From assembly GCA_963812915.1 (NCBI GenBank), contig CAWEXB010000001.1, forward strand, positions 1 through 64,000: a DNA stretch of 64,000 nt, in the 5' to 3' direction. Both the position numbers and the translations under genes were made by a program. Position 1 is the first letter of the stretch; every line of letters begins with the position of its first letter. This document shows positions 1 to 9,377 of this stretch, in pieces. The notes beneath the pieces were generated by a model that ran no database searches, was not told where the DNA came from, and worked only from the letters and a program-made list of their open reading frames with translations. This stretch comes from JACVRW01 sp963812915. Lineage in GTDB: Bacteria > Actinomycetota > Thermoleophilia > Solirubrobacterales > Thermoleophilaceae.

Positions 1-220
1 GACACGATCACCGTGGCGAGCGTCCCCGCTCGGTTCTCACATGTCAAGCAGCACCGCCTCATTCCCCCACCGCGGCGCAGCCGGTGCTCGTGTGCTTGCT
101 CGTGATCGCGGATCCGGCTAGCGTCCTCGATTGACCAGGGACTTGCCCCGGGTGGTCCCGGGCGCGATGGTACGAGGTGCAAGAGGTCGAGGGCAGCATT
201 CAAATTCGAGCCTGATCGAG

Positions 221-1054
221 ATGAGAGTCCCCCTCGCTTTCGAGACGCTGACCGTGCGCGCTGAAGGCGCCGTTCTGTTCGCGGAGATCGCGGCTCCACC
301 GATGAATCTGCTCGGCCCCGAGCTGGTCCGCGACATGGTCTCCCTAATTCAGGGAGCCGAGGCCGACGACACCGTCAAGGTGCTCGTGTGGGAGAGCGCC
401 GACCCCGATTACTTCATCTCCCACGTCGACCTGACGCGGATCAGCGAGTACAGGGCGGAGGCCTCGAAGCTGACCGGCGAGCCATCGATCGCTCTCTTGT
501 TTCGCTATCTGAGCGCGAGCCCGCTCGTCAGCATCGCACAGATCGAAGGTCGCGTACGCGCCGCCGGCAGCGAGTTCGTGCTCGCGTGCGACATGCGTTT
601 CGCGGCGCGCGAGTCAGCGATTTTCGGTCAGTTCGAGCCGGCGCTCGGCGTGATACCCGGCGGGGGCGCCGCCCAACACCTGACGCGTCTCATGGGCCGC
701 GCTCGTGCGCTGGAGGTCATGTTGAGTGCCGAGGACTACGACGCGGACCTAGCTGAGCGGTACGGCTGGATCAACCGAGCATTGCCTGCCGAAGCGCTCG
801 GCCATTTCGTCAGATCGCTCGCTCATCGAATCGCCAGCTTTCCGGCCGCCGGTCAGGCCGTGGTCAAGGACCGTGTCAATGCGATCGCGCTCGCGCCCGT
901 CGAGGATTTCCGTCGAGATTCCGACTTGTTCGGTGAAGCCGTGCGCAGCCCCGAGGTCCAGAGGCAGATCGGTGCCGCACTCAAGCGCGGCCTCCAGACC
1001 CGGGACGCGGAGATGGCCCTGGCCCGCCTCCTGGGTGACTTGACTGCTGATTGA
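221..1054 (+). CDS. Enoyl-CoA hydratase/isomerase family protein
   Basis: A 277-residue crotonase-fold protein, likely acting on an acyl-CoA. The crotonase core is visible: an oxyanion-hole stretch around GRVRAAGSEFVLACD (near residue 110) and FEPALGVIPGGG (near residue 140). One of the two usual catalytic glutamates seems to be replaced by glycine in the GGG stretch, so the reaction may not be classical hydration. The ATG at 221 (MRVPLAFETL) is chosen because residues from an upstream start at 131 do not look like the family. It stands alone, 85 bp before the DUF899 gene. Family call is firm; substrate unknown. Confidence 0.8.
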   Translation: MRVPLAFETLTVRAEGAVLFAEIAAPPMNLLGPELVRDMVSLIQGAEADDTVKVLVWESADPDYFISHVDLTRISEYRAEASKLTGEPSIALLFRYLSASPLVSIAQIEGRVRAAGSEFVLACDMRFAARESAIFGQFEPALGVIPGGGAAQHLTRLMGRARALEVMLSAEDYDADLAERYGWINRALPAEALGHFVRSLAHRIASFPAAGQAVVKDRVNAIALAPVEDFRRDSDLFGEAVRSPEVQRQIGAALKRGLQTRDAEMALARLLGDLTAD

Positions 1055-1139
1055 TCGACGCGCTGTCGCCTCCGCGTGATCGGTTCCTTCCGGACCCCGC
1101 TGGTGTCTTAGCAATCAGACCCCACACGAAAGGGAAACG

Positions 1140-1937
1140 ATGACCGACCACACGATCGGCACACGTGAAGAGTGGCTTGCCGCCCGGCTCGAGCTGCTCG
1201 AGGGCGAGAAGGAGCTGACCCGGCGCAGCGACGAGCTGGCGCAGCGCCGGCAGGCGCTGCCCTGGGTTCGAATCGACAAGGAGTACCGCTTCGAGACCGC
1301 CGAGGGCACCGCGTCGCTCGCCGATCTCTTCAGAGGACGCTCGCAGCTCCTCGTCTATCACTTCATGTTCGGGCCCGAGTACACGGCAGGGTGTCCGACC
1401 TGCTCTTCGATCGCTGACGGCTTCGACGGCTTCGTCGTCCACCTCGCCAACCACGACGTCACGCTCGCCGCGGTCTCGCGCGCGCCGATTGCGAAACTGC
1501 GGGCGTACAAGCGTCGGATGGGGTGGAGCTTCCCCTGGGCGTCGTCGTTCGGGAGCGACTTCAACTACGACTTCCAGGTGTCGTTCACCGAGGAGCAGCA
1601 GCGGTCGGGAGTGGTCGAGTACAACTTCCGCGCGATGGATACCCGCAGCGATCTCGGCGATGAACAGGCTCGCCTTGTCGCTGGCACGGACGCGGCGACG
1701 TTCACGCGGGAGGCGCCGGGCATGAGCGCGTTCGCGCTCGAGGACGGCGTGGTCTACCACACCTACTCGGCGTACATTCGCGGCCTGGACGGCCTCTGGG
1801 GCATGTACCAGTGGCTGGACCGCGCGCCACGTGGGCGCAACGAGCAGATGTTCCGCGGCTTGGGCGATCTTCGGGGCAGCGACTGGTACCGCCGCCACGA
1901 CGAGTACGAGGACGGTAGCTCCGAGGCGACTACGTGA
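1140..1937 (+). CDS. DUF899 family thioredoxin-like protein
   Basis: A 265-residue protein of the DUF899 family, a thioredoxin-fold group often annotated as putative dithiol-disulfide isomerase. The start ATG is preceded by AAAGGGA at good spacing. N-terminal residues 1-40 form a charged helix typical of the family. The signature region around FMFGPEYTAGCPTCS (near residue 80) places a CxxC pair where a thioredoxin redox motif would sit. The C-terminal part ends in a tryptophan-rich region (DGLWGMYQWLDRAPRGR), also typical. There is no signal peptide, so it is cytoplasmic. It converges on the SNF2 helicase with only 28 bp between stops. Physiological substrate is not known. Confidence 0.88.
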   Translation: MTDHTIGTREEWLAARLELLEGEKELTRRSDELAQRRQALPWVRIDKEYRFETAEGTASLADLFRGRSQLLVYHFMFGPEYTAGCPTCSSIADGFDGFVVHLANHDVTLAAVSRAPIAKLRAYKRRMGWSFPWASSFGSDFNYDFQVSFTEEQQRSGVVEYNFRAMDTRSDLGDEQARLVAGTDAATFTREAPGMSAFALEDGVVYHTYSAYIRGLDGLWGMYQWLDRAPRGRNEQMFRGLGDLRGSDWYRRHDEYEDGSSEATT

Positions 1938-1965
1938 TTGTCGGTGGCGCGCCTACCGCGCGGGC

Positions 1966-4188
1966 TCAGGCGACCACGCGCAGGTGCCGGTAGGGCCTGC
2001 CGCGCAGCTCGCGCGCGACGGCCTCCACGAGCCGCTCCTCGTCGCGGACCCGGCCGTCGGTGACGGCGTCGATCAGACCCCGCTTGCGCTGGAGCAGCTC
2101 CGCCATGGTCTCATCGATCGTGTCCGGCGCCAGCAGGTACCACGCGCTCACGGCGCTCTCCTGCCCGATGCGGTGCAGCCTGTCCTCGGCCTGGTCGTGC
2201 CGCGCCGGCGTCCAGTCGAGCTCGAGGAACGCCACGTTGGAGGCGCGCGTGAGCGTGATCCCCTGCGACGCAGCCTTCAGAGCGCACACGATCAGCTGAG
2301 GCCCCTCCTCGGCCTGGAACGAGTCCACGGCCCGCTGGCGCGCCTGCGCCGAGTCGGACCCGAGGATGTGCACGGCGTCCGGGAAGCGGTCGAGCACCGC
2401 CCGCTGGGTGGCGATGTGCTCCGCGAACACCACTAGCGGCTCGCCCGATGCCATGAAGTCGTTGATCCAGGCGAGCGCGGTCGGGAGCTTGCCGGTCACC
2501 GCGAGCCGACGCAGGTTGTTGAGCCGCACGAGCTGCTCGGCGCGCAACGCGGCGGCGACCTTGGCGTCGATCGTGCGCAGGTCGAGCGGCAGGGACTGGA
2601 GCCAGGCGATCACGTCCCGCTCGGCGAGCCGGTACTCGTGCTCATTTGACAGCAGCACCGGCACCGTGTCGTGGCGCTTGGCGGGCAGTTGCGGCAGCAC
2701 CTGCTGCTTCGTCCGGCGCACGTAGCAGTGCGCGCGCAGGTTCCAGTGCAGGCGGTCGTCGCTTCCGGCCTCGCGGAAGCGGCGCGTGAGACGGGCGCCG
2801 CTGCCGAAGTCGCGCAGGCGGCCCAGCACGCGCAGCTGGGACACGAGCTCCTCGGCACGGTTGAGGACCGGTGTGCCGGTGAGGGCGAGTCGCAGCGCGT
2901 CGTCGGGCATGCGCCCGGCCAGCTCGAGCGCGGCCTTGGTCCGAGCCGCGCCGGGGTTCTTCACGTAGTGCGACTCGTCGAACACGACCGCGCGCGGGTG
3001 GCGCGCCGCCAGCCGCTCCAGGTGGGCCTCGAGGATGTCGTAGTTGAGCACCACGATCTCCGCCTCGCCCGCCTGCTGGGTCCAGCCGGTCTCGGCCCGC
3101 CCGTCCAGGACCGTGACGCTTCGGTCGGGGAGCCAGTGGAGGCTCTCGCGCTCCCAGGTGAGCTTCATGCTGGCCGGGCAGACCACCACGGCCGGGAACG
3201 CCCCGTCCGACTCGAGCGTGGCCAGCGCCTGCACGGTCTTGCCGAGCCCCTGCTCGTCGGCGACGAAGGTGCGCCGCCGCGAGAGCGCGTAACGAACGCC
3301 GGCGCGCTGGAAGGGGTGCAGCTCGCCGCCCAGCACGAGCCCGTCGAGCTCGGCGTCCTCGGCGTAGGAGAGCGCGACCGTCTCGGAGGCCCGGTCGTGC
3401 TCGTCCTGCAGCTCGTCGATCAGGTCGCGGGCGCGGTCCTCGAGCTCGACACCTGGGTGATCGCGGAGGAAATCGGCGAACGTGGGCGCGAGCGCCGGGT
3501 CCCCGGGTACGGCCATGGCCCAGCCGCCGTCGCGCTTGAAGTAGCGGCCGTGGAGCGGCACGGGATGGGCCTCGGGCAGGCGCTCGTAGTCGCGCATGGG
3601 GTCGGGGTCCCACCACGTCTGGAGCACGAGCGCGGGCTCGCCGTCCTCGCCGATCTCGAGCGTGAGCTCCGCCGAGGCCGGCTCCCGCCCGGCGCGCAGC
3701 TCGCGGGCGCAGTGCCGGGCGAGGTCGTCCAGCTGCAGGCCTTCGAGCTCCCTGAGCAGCTCGGCGTTGTCGGCGTCGAAGGGGAGCAGCAGCCTTCCCT
3801 GCCCGACCTGCTCGGCCCGGGCGAGCTCGGCCGGCGGGTCGCCCGAGATCGTTCGGAGAACGAACGCGCCCCGGCCGCCCCGGGACACGACGGTCACGAG
3901 CGCCTTCCAGCGCCCCGAGTCGGTGAGCCACGCGAGCACCTCCGGCGCGGGCACCAGCTCGGGAAAGCGCCCCAGCACCTCCTCGACCGCCCGCCCGAGG
4001 CGCGGGTCGGCGGGCACGCGCCAGTTCTTGCGGCGCCAGTCGAACCAGCGTCGAGGCAGCCGCTTGACAGCCTCGTTCAGCTCCTCGTTGAAGGGAAAGT
4101 CGAAGACGAGCTCGGGGTCGCGCGGGTCGTCGGCGAGAAGCCAGACCCTGCCCGCAGCCGCCGAGTCTTGCCGGAGGGGCTCAGACAT
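1966..4188 (-). CDS. SNF2-family DEAD/DEAH box helicase
   Basis: About 740 residues. The C-terminal two thirds are an SNF2 ATPase: Walker A in DEQGLGKT (near residue 310), DEAH-like DESH box (near 402), LALTGTPVLNR (motif III area), and motif VI in QAEDRLHRIGQ (near 668). The N-terminal 280 residues are a less conserved region that probably contacts nucleic acid. The ATG at 4188 (MSEPLRQD) is preferred over upstream in-frame starts because a GAAGG Shine-Dalgarno sits just before it. Such stand-alone bacterial SNF2 proteins remodel nucleic acid-protein complexes. No nuclease or methylase neighbour suggests a restriction or defence role here. It is divergent from the sugar dehydrogenase gene. 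Confidence 0.9.
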   Translation of the reverse strand: MSEPLRQDSAAAGRVWLLADDPRDPELVFDFPFNEELNEAVKRLPRRWFDWRRKNWRVPADPRLGRAVEEVLGRFPELVPAPEVLAWLTDSGRWKALVTVVSRGGRGAFVLRTISGDPPAELARAEQVGQGRLLLPFDADNAELLRELEGLQLDDLARHCARELRAGREPASAELTLEIGEDGEPALVLQTWWDPDPMRDYERLPEAHPVPLHGRYFKRDGGWAMAVPGDPALAPTFADFLRDHPGVELEDRARDLIDELQDEHDRASETVALSYAEDAELDGLVLGGELHPFQRAGVRYALSRRRTFVADEQGLGKTVQALATLESDGAFPAVVVCPASMKLTWERESLHWLPDRSVTVLDGRAETGWTQQAGEAEIVVLNYDILEAHLERLAARHPRAVVFDESHYVKNPGAARTKAALELAGRMPDDALRLALTGTPVLNRAEELVSQLRVLGRLRDFGSGARLTRRFREAGSDDRLHWNLRAHCYVRRTKQQVLPQLPAKRHDTVPVLLSNEHEYRLAERDVIAWLQSLPLDLRTIDAKVAAALRAEQLVRLNNLRRLAVTGKLPTALAWINDFMASGEPLVVFAEHIATQRAVLDRFPDAVHILGSDSAQARQRAVDSFQAEEGPQLIVCALKAASQGITLTRASNVAFLELDWTPARHDQAEDRLHRIGQESAVSAWYLLAPDTIDETMAELLQRKRGLIDAVTDGRVRDEERLVEAVARELRGRPYRHLRVVA

Positions 4189-4361
4189 CGAACCTTCGAG
4201 ACTAGTGCCCCCCTCGGCGAAAGTGCCGCCGATGACCGGGGAAGGCGTCGCTCGAGCCTGCCCGCCGGAGTCGAACCGCTTCGTCCCGAGCTGCGTATCT
4301 CCTCCGAACTGGCACGCGGCCGGGCGTCGCGCGCCGCGCCTCGGGAGCAAGGAGTCACACC

Positions 4362-5735
4362 ATGACGCGACATGTCCGCTTGCTGCTTGCCGTGGTCGCC
4401 GCGGCAGCGATCGCGGCGGTCCCTTCGACCGCCGCGGCCCAGACCGAGGAGGCTCCCGCCGTGGGTCTGCGGACCGTCGCCGACGGGCTGACCTCGCCGG
4501 TCACGCTCGCGTCGCCCGGCGACGGCTCCGGCCGGCTGTTCGTGGTCGACCAAGCCGGCCTGATCCGGGTCCTGACGCCCGACGGAGCGCTGCGGCCCGA
4601 GCCGTTCCTCGACCTCCGCAGCCGGATGGTGACGCTGATGGCGGGGTTCGACGAGCGCGGACTGCTCGGACTCGCGTTCCATCCGCAGTACGCCGCCAAC
4701 GGTCGCTTCTTCGTCTACTACAGCGCCCCGCTGCGCGCCGGGGCGCCCGCGGGCTTCAACCACACCAGCAACATCTCCGAGTTCCGCGTGTCGTCGGCCG
4801 ACCCGAACCGCGCCGACCCTGCGTCGGAGCGGGTCCTGCTGCAGGTCGACGAGCCGCAGTTCAACCACAACGCCGGCACGCTCCTGTTCGGACCGGATGA
4901 CGGTGACCTGTACATCTCGCTCGGCGACGGCGGCGGCGCCAACGACGTCGGGCTCGGCCACGTCGCCGACTGGTTCGCCGACAACGGCGGCGGCAACGGC
5001 CAGGACGTGACGCAGAACCTGCTCGGCAGCATCCTGCGGATCGACGTCGACCGGGGCGCGCCGTACGCGATCCCGGCCGACAACCCGTTCGCCGGCACGC
5101 CCGGCTGCGCCGACGGCTGCGACGAGACCTGGGCCTACGGCTTCCGCAACCCCTACCGCATGTCGTTCGACAGCGGCGGCAGCCACCAGCTGTTCGTCGG
5201 CGACGTCGGACAGCTCAGCTGGGAGGAGGTCAACATCGTCTCTGCCGGCGGCAACTACGGCTGGAACGTCAAGGAAGGAACCCACTGCTTCGACGCCGAG
5301 AACCCGAACCAGGAACCGGCCGCCTGCCCGGACATCGTCGGCGCGGGACATCCCCGGACCGGCGATCCGCTGATCGATCCGATCATCGAGTACCCCCAGG
5401 CCCGGCTCGGCGGCCCCGGGGTCGCCGTGGTCGGCGGTCACGTCTACCGCGGCTCGGCGCTGCCCCAGTTCCGCGGACGCTACGTGTTCGGCGACTGGAG
5501 CCGCAGCTTCGGCCAGGCCAACGGGTCGCTATTCGTGGCCAAGTCGCGTAAGCGCGGGCTGTGGCAGATGCAGGAACTGCGCGTCGCCACCAGCCCGACC
5601 GGCCGCCTGAACGCCCGCCTGCTCGGGTTCGGGCAGGACGCCGCAGGCGAGCTGTACGCCCTGACGACCAACAACACCGGCCCGACGGGGACGACCGGAC
5701 GAGTCCTAAAACTGGTGCGCCCAAGCGGCAACTAG
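4362..5735 (+). CDS. Secreted PQQ-type sugar (glucose/sorbosone) dehydrogenase
   Basis: 457 residues. A Sec signal peptide is visible: MTRHVR, a hydrophobic run, then AAAQ at about residues 24-27. The mature part is the GSDH/soluble aldose sugar dehydrogenase beta-propeller. Characteristic stretches are DQAGLIRVL, ERGLLGLAFHP, FNHNAGTLLFGPDDGDLYIS, LGDGGG, AYGFRNPYR and VGQLSWEEVN. The conserved His of LAFHP and the Arg of FRNPYR sit where the family places catalytic and PQQ-contacting residues. RBS AAGGAG precedes the start. It likely oxidises sugars outside the membrane, if PQQ is available. No PQQ biosynthesis genes are in the window. Confidence 0.88.
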   Translation: MTRHVRLLLAVVAAAAIAAVPSTAAAQTEEAPAVGLRTVADGLTSPVTLASPGDGSGRLFVVDQAGLIRVLTPDGALRPEPFLDLRSRMVTLMAGFDERGLLGLAFHPQYAANGRFFVYYSAPLRAGAPAGFNHTSNISEFRVSSADPNRADPASERVLLQVDEPQFNHNAGTLLFGPDDGDLYISLGDGGGANDVGLGHVADWFADNGGGNGQDVTQNLLGSILRIDVDRGAPYAIPADNPFAGTPGCADGCDETWAYGFRNPYRMSFDSGGSHQLFVGDVGQLSWEEVNIVSAGGNYGWNVKEGTHCFDAENPNQEPAACPDIVGAGHPRTGDPLIDPIIEYPQARLGGPGVAVVGGHVYRGSALPQFRGRYVFGDWSRSFGQANGSLFVAKSRKRGLWQMQELRVATSPTGRLNARLLGFGQDAAGELYALTTNNTGPTGTTGRVLKLVRPSGN

Positions 5736-6377
5736 CAAGCCTGGCCCGACCCCGGGCCATGCGGAAGCGCTCGGCGAGCGCATCGACGATGTGATCCTCG
5801 GCTCCGCGAAGGGTGTCGCCAACGCGCCGCCGGTCCTCGCCACATCAGCGTCCCGAACGCTACGTCGAGCTGGTGCAAAACTTCGCCCGAGCCCGGTTCA
5901 ACACGCCCGGGTAGCGCAGCTGCAAGTCTCATCGCAGCGGGGGGCACCCACCGCCGGTTCTCCGAGCACTACGCGCGGATCCACCGCGAACGGTAGGGCT
6001 TCGAGCTCCGTCTCGTCGGGGACCGCTGGGACGACGAGCGCGCGGAGGGCCGGCGGCCTGGTCGCCGAGGCGCTCCGTCCTTGCAGACGAGGCCGAACAG
6101 TTGCTCGGCTGTGCTAACGGTGTACGGTCGCTGTCGCCGCCGCTCGGACCTCCAATCCGAGGCCTTTAATGTTCGCCGGTCAGTGCCACGGCCAGACACC
6201 TCGGTGCGCTGGGCGGCGGCAGCGCCGCTGCCTGGGCCGCCGCTCCCGTCTCTTCCCAGCTCTTCGCGTGAGGGGCAGGCAGGCGATACGAACGCGAGCG
6301 GCCGCCGAGCAACATCGCCCGATACTGAGCCGAACAGAGCCGACTGCCTCCTACGGCGCAGCGAGCACGCCGCGGGA
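5736..6377. other. Non-coding or decayed interval upstream of the Mce remnant
   Basis: About 640 bp with no convincing intact gene. Short coding-like stretches appear in different frames. One at about 5763-5830 encodes GERIDDVILGSAKGVANAPP; another near 5855-5912 encodes ERYVELVQNFARARFNTPG before a stop; a third near 5955 encodes RRFSEHYARIHRER. These look like fragments of one frameshifted ancestral gene, but I cannot assign a family. No terminator or RNA gene is evident. Confidence 0.4.
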
Positions 6378-6563
6378 GTGAACGCGCCCGACCCAACGGA
6401 GATCCGCGGCGAGGAGGGCGAGTCCGAGGCGCCCGCCGGGGAGGAGCCCGCCGCGGCCGCTACGAACGACGCGCTCGTCGCGAACGCCGCGTCCGCCGCA
6501 TCCGCCGTGGACGGCGCAGACCGCCGCGATGAGCTGCTCCTCGACTACCTGATGGACCCATGA
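6378..6563 (+). pseudogene. C-terminal remnant, probably of an upstream Mce/MlaD-family gene
   Basis: A 61-codon acidic, alanine-rich stretch (EEGESEAPAGEEP near the middle) that ends DELLLDYLMDP. Its stop codon overlaps the next gene's start (ATGA at 6560-6563). Such a stop-start overlap is typical of real co-translated neighbours in Mce operons, whose proteins often end in low-complexity tails. I infer it is the tail of a lost upstream mlaD-like gene. The reading frame upstream of about 6378 does not look coding. It could also be a genuine small ORF starting at the GTG at 6378. Confidence 0.4.
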
Positions 6564-8089
6564 GGGGTCGCCGCACGGCAGCGCTGGCCGGGAGTCCGGT
6601 GTTGGTGGGGTCGATCACGCTGCTGGTGACGATCGTGGCGGTCTTTATCGCTTACAACGCGAATGCCGGGCTGCCGTTTGTGCCGACCTATGACGTGAGG
6701 GTCGAGCTGCCCAATGCGAGCAAGCTGGTGGTGGGGAACGACGTGCGGGCGGGCGGTTTCAGGGTCGGTGTGGTGGACCAGATCCGCGGCGGCAGGGTGG
6801 TTGTCGATGGGGAGGAGCGCTCGATCGCCGTCCTGCAGTTGAAGCTCGACAAGACGGTCGAGCCGTTGCCGGCGGACACGTTGGTGGCGGTGAGGTCGCG
6901 CTCGGCGCTGGGGTTGAAGTACGTCGAGCTCGTACCGGGCTCGTCGGCGCGGAGCCTGCAGGCGGGCGACACGATCCCGCTTGGCAATTCGCGCCTTCGG
7001 GCGGGCGAGATCGAGGACTTCACCGCCATCTTCGACGACCGGACGCGGGTCGGCGCTCGGGCGGCGCTGGAGGGTTTCGGCAGCGCGCTGGCGGGCCGCG
7101 GGCCGTCGGTCAACAGGGCGATTGAGGAGCTCGTGCCGCTGTTGCGCTACCTGGAGCCGGTGGCGCGCAACCTGTCGGACCCGCGGACCGAGCTTAGGGG
7201 CTTGTTTCCGCGGCTTGGCCGGGCGCTCGGCGAGCTGGCGCCGGTCGCGATGGTGCAGCCCGAGTTCCTGGCCAACCAGGCCACCACGTTCGGGGCGATC
7301 GGCCGCGATCCCCAGGCGCTGCGCGAGGCGATCGCGGAGGGGCCGCCGACGCTGGGGACGTCGATCCGTTCGCTGCGCGTCCAGACGCCGTTCCTGGCGC
7401 GGTTCGCCGACCTTTCGCGCGCGCTGCGGCCGGGCGCGCGCCAGCTGCGGGTGTCGCTGCCGGCGATCAACGAGGCGCTGAGGGTCGGGACGCCCGTGCT
7501 GCTGCGCGTCCCACAGCTCGGCGAGGATCTCGAGCAGCTCTCGGGCGCGCTGGAGGACCTCGGCGACAACCCCAGCACGCTGCTCGCGCTGCGCGACCTG
7601 CGCCAGGCCTTGCGGGTGGCCCGGCCGCTGGTCGAGTTCGCCGCCCCCTACCAGACGGTCTGCAACTACTTCGTCTACTTCTGGCCGGCGACGGGCGCCC
7701 ACCTTTCGCAGGTCACGCGCGCACCGGACGGCCATGCGCTCGGCACGCTCCAGCGGATCCTGTCGATCCCCCCGAGCGCCCAGGAGAACAGCCTGTCGAC
7801 GTCGGCTTCCTCGCGCCCAGTGGATGTCCCGCCCGGCACCGACCCGCAGGCCGAGGGCGCCGGCCAGGCGCTCCACGCCCAGCAGGGGCCCGCCGTCGAC
7901 AGCCGCGGGCGCGCCGACTGCCAATCCGGGCAGTGGGGCTACCTGGACCGGCTGGCGACGGACGACCGCTACGGGCCGAACCGCCTCGGCGGCGCGCACA
8001 TCGTCGTCGACCGGAACACCCCCGGGCTCGCGGGCGGCACCTGGGTCTCGCGCCGGCTCGGCATCGACAACCTGAGGGACGTCCCCTAG
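6560..8089 (+). CDS. MlaD/Mce family lipid-transport protein
   Basis: 509 residues. An N-terminal membrane anchor (residues ~14-34, GSITLLVTIVAVFIAYNANA) is followed by the MlaD domain (VRVELPNASKLVVGNDVRAG, near residues 45-65). A long helical Mce C-terminal region reaches to ~390, and a Ser/Pro-rich tail follows. Mce proteins form hexameric tunnels that carry lipids or sterols between membrane and envelope, powered by an MlaFE-type ABC transporter. Here the flanking subunit genes are only remnants (6378-6563 and 8092-8211) and no mlaE/mlaF is present. This is therefore an isolated, intact subunit of a broken operon, possibly no longer functional alone. Confidence 0.9.
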   Translation: MRGRRTAALAGSPVLVGSITLLVTIVAVFIAYNANAGLPFVPTYDVRVELPNASKLVVGNDVRAGGFRVGVVDQIRGGRVVVDGEERSIAVLQLKLDKTVEPLPADTLVAVRSRSALGLKYVELVPGSSARSLQAGDTIPLGNSRLRAGEIEDFTAIFDDRTRVGARAALEGFGSALAGRGPSVNRAIEELVPLLRYLEPVARNLSDPRTELRGLFPRLGRALGELAPVAMVQPEFLANQATTFGAIGRDPQALREAIAEGPPTLGTSIRSLRVQTPFLARFADLSRALRPGARQLRVSLPAINEALRVGTPVLLRVPQLGEDLEQLSGALEDLGDNPSTLLALRDLRQALRVARPLVEFAAPYQTVCNYFVYFWPATGAHLSQVTRAPDGHALGTLQRILSIPPSAQENSLSTSASSRPVDVPPGTDPQAEGAGQALHAQQGPAVDSRGRADCQSGQWGYLDRLATDDRYGPNRLGGAHIVVDRNTPGLAGGTWVSRRLGIDNLRDVP

Positions 8090-8091
8090 CG

Positions 8092-8211
8092 ATGCCGATC
8101 CTGCGCAGAAAGCCCTATCGCCGCGGCGCTGCTGGCATCCCGCCGGTGAAGGCCGGCCTGCTCGCACTCGTCCTCCTCCCGCTGTCTCGCGCCGCGTCCG
8201 GACCGGGGTGA
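8092..8211 (+). pseudogene. Truncated N-terminus of a second MlaD/Mce gene
   Basis: It starts two bases after the stop of the preceding Mce gene. It encodes MPILRRKPYRRGAAGIPPVK and the first half of a membrane anchor (AGLLALVLL), then breaks off to a stop at 8209. The basic N-terminus plus hydrophobic anchor matches the beginning of a further Mce subunit. The anchor is cut at about 8180. The next ~100 bp read on the opposite strand as a coding-like fragment (residues GLADAIRDGRDLASAFDIGE), so this is a rearrangement junction rather than a simple stop mutation. Confidence 0.7.
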
Positions 8212-8384
8212 CAGGCGCGACCTCGATCTCGCCGATGTCGAAGGCGGAGGCGAGGTCACGCCCGTCCCGGATCGCGTCGGCGAGCCCGCCGCTTCTGACG
8301 GCTGAGCCTCTCGCGATGCGCGACATGCGGGCGTCCCGGTTGGCACCGGCCAGAGACCTTGCGGCCGGCGGTCCCATCCGGGGC

Positions 8385-9377
8385 TCACCGCACGCCGAGC
8401 AGGCGCTGCGCGTTTCCCGCGTAAACGGCGGCCAGCTCCGCCTCTGACAGCCCGGCATCGCCGAGGTCCGCGATGGTGGCGTCGATGGCGTGGGGCGGTC
8501 CCAGCGGCGTGTCGGTGCCGAACAGCACGTGCTCCGGGCCGAAGAACTCGATGACGCAGCGCACTGCGTGGGTAGCTCCGAAGAGTGCTGTATCCGCGTA
8601 GAAGCGGTGGAAGTAGTCCAGTGGCGGCAGCGGGAGGCTTTCCTTCGTCTGCCGGTATCCCGGCCCCATCGCGAGCCGCGCCGAGAAGTGCGGCACCATG
8701 CCGCCACCGTGGTGGGCGATCACCCGGAGCCGCGGGTGCCGGTCCATCTGACCGGAGTAGACAAGCCGCGAGAGGGCAGCCGCCGTCTCGTACGGCCAGC
8801 CGAGCGACCACCAGATCCCGAAGTCGGACTCGCGCTCGGTCGCGTAGTCGGGCCACGCGGCGTTGCGTGTCGGGTGCAGCCAGACCATCCGGTCGAGCGC
8901 CTCCATCCGCGCGAGAATCGAGTCGAAGCGGGGGTGGTCCAGCGGTGCGCCGCGAACGTTGGTGAACACCTGGACGCCGAGCGCGCCGAGCTCCCCGACC
9001 GCATGGTCGACCTCTATCAGAGACGCCTCGACGTCACCCAGCGGCAGGGCGGCCGCGAATCCCGCGAACCGCTCGGGGAAGCGCCGCACCAGGTCGGCCA
9101 TCTCGTCGTTGGCGCGCCGCGCCAGCTCGGAGGCGGCCTGCGGCGGGTCCACCTCCTCCAGCGGAGGGACGGCCAGCACGAGGACCTGCGCGTAATCGCC
9201 GTGCCGGTCCATCATTCGGAGGCGGGCGTCGAGGTCGCTGATGACCGGGCCGAAGCGAAAGACACCCTCCTGGTAGTACCGCAGCTGGGCCGGCCTCATC
9301 GTCGAGGCGAGGTGGCGCTCCAGGTGCTCCAGATAGCCAGCCGGCAGGATGTGGGCGAAGGCGTCGATTTTCCGCAT
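8385..9377 (-). CDS. Amidohydrolase family 2 (ACMSD-like) metal-dependent hydrolase
   Basis: 330 residues from the ATG at 9377 (MRKIDAFAHILP). The fold signature includes the N-terminal IDAFAHILP, VWLHPTRNAAWPDY, AHHGGGMVPHFSAR (metal-ligand His region, near residue 220) and LFGTDTPLG (Asp, near 285). In classical members the first motif is DxHxH. Here the first His is replaced (DAFAH), as in a subfamily that appears to keep only the second His. The reaction is probably hydrolysis or decarboxylation of a small carboxylated substrate, which I cannot identify. It stands alone, antisense to the Mce remnant. Confidence 0.82.
   Translation of the reverse strand: MRKIDAFAHILPAGYLEHLERHLASTMRPAQLRYYQEGVFRFGPVISDLDARLRMMDRHGDYAQVLVLAVPPLEEVDPPQAASELARRANDEMADLVRRFPERFAGFAAALPLGDVEASLIEVDHAVGELGALGVQVFTNVRGAPLDHPRFDSILARMEALDRMVWLHPTRNAAWPDYATERESDFGIWWSLGWPYETAAALSRLVYSGQMDRHPRLRVIAHHGGGMVPHFSARLAMGPGYRQTKESLPLPPLDYFHRFYADTALFGATHAVRCVIEFFGPEHVLFGTDTPLGPPHAIDATIADLGDAGLSEAELAAVYAGNAQRLLGVR

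Noticed and set aside
1966..4188. SNF2 helicase as part of a defence island
   Set aside because: Neighbours are a DUF899 protein and a sugar dehydrogenase; no nuclease, methylase or toxin gene accompanies it.
2671..4365. Long open stretch (over 500 codons) on the plus strand opposite the SNF2 gene
   Set aside because: It is the mirror of a clearly conserved helicase on the other strand; its product is Arg/Gly/Pro/Leu-rich with no family features.
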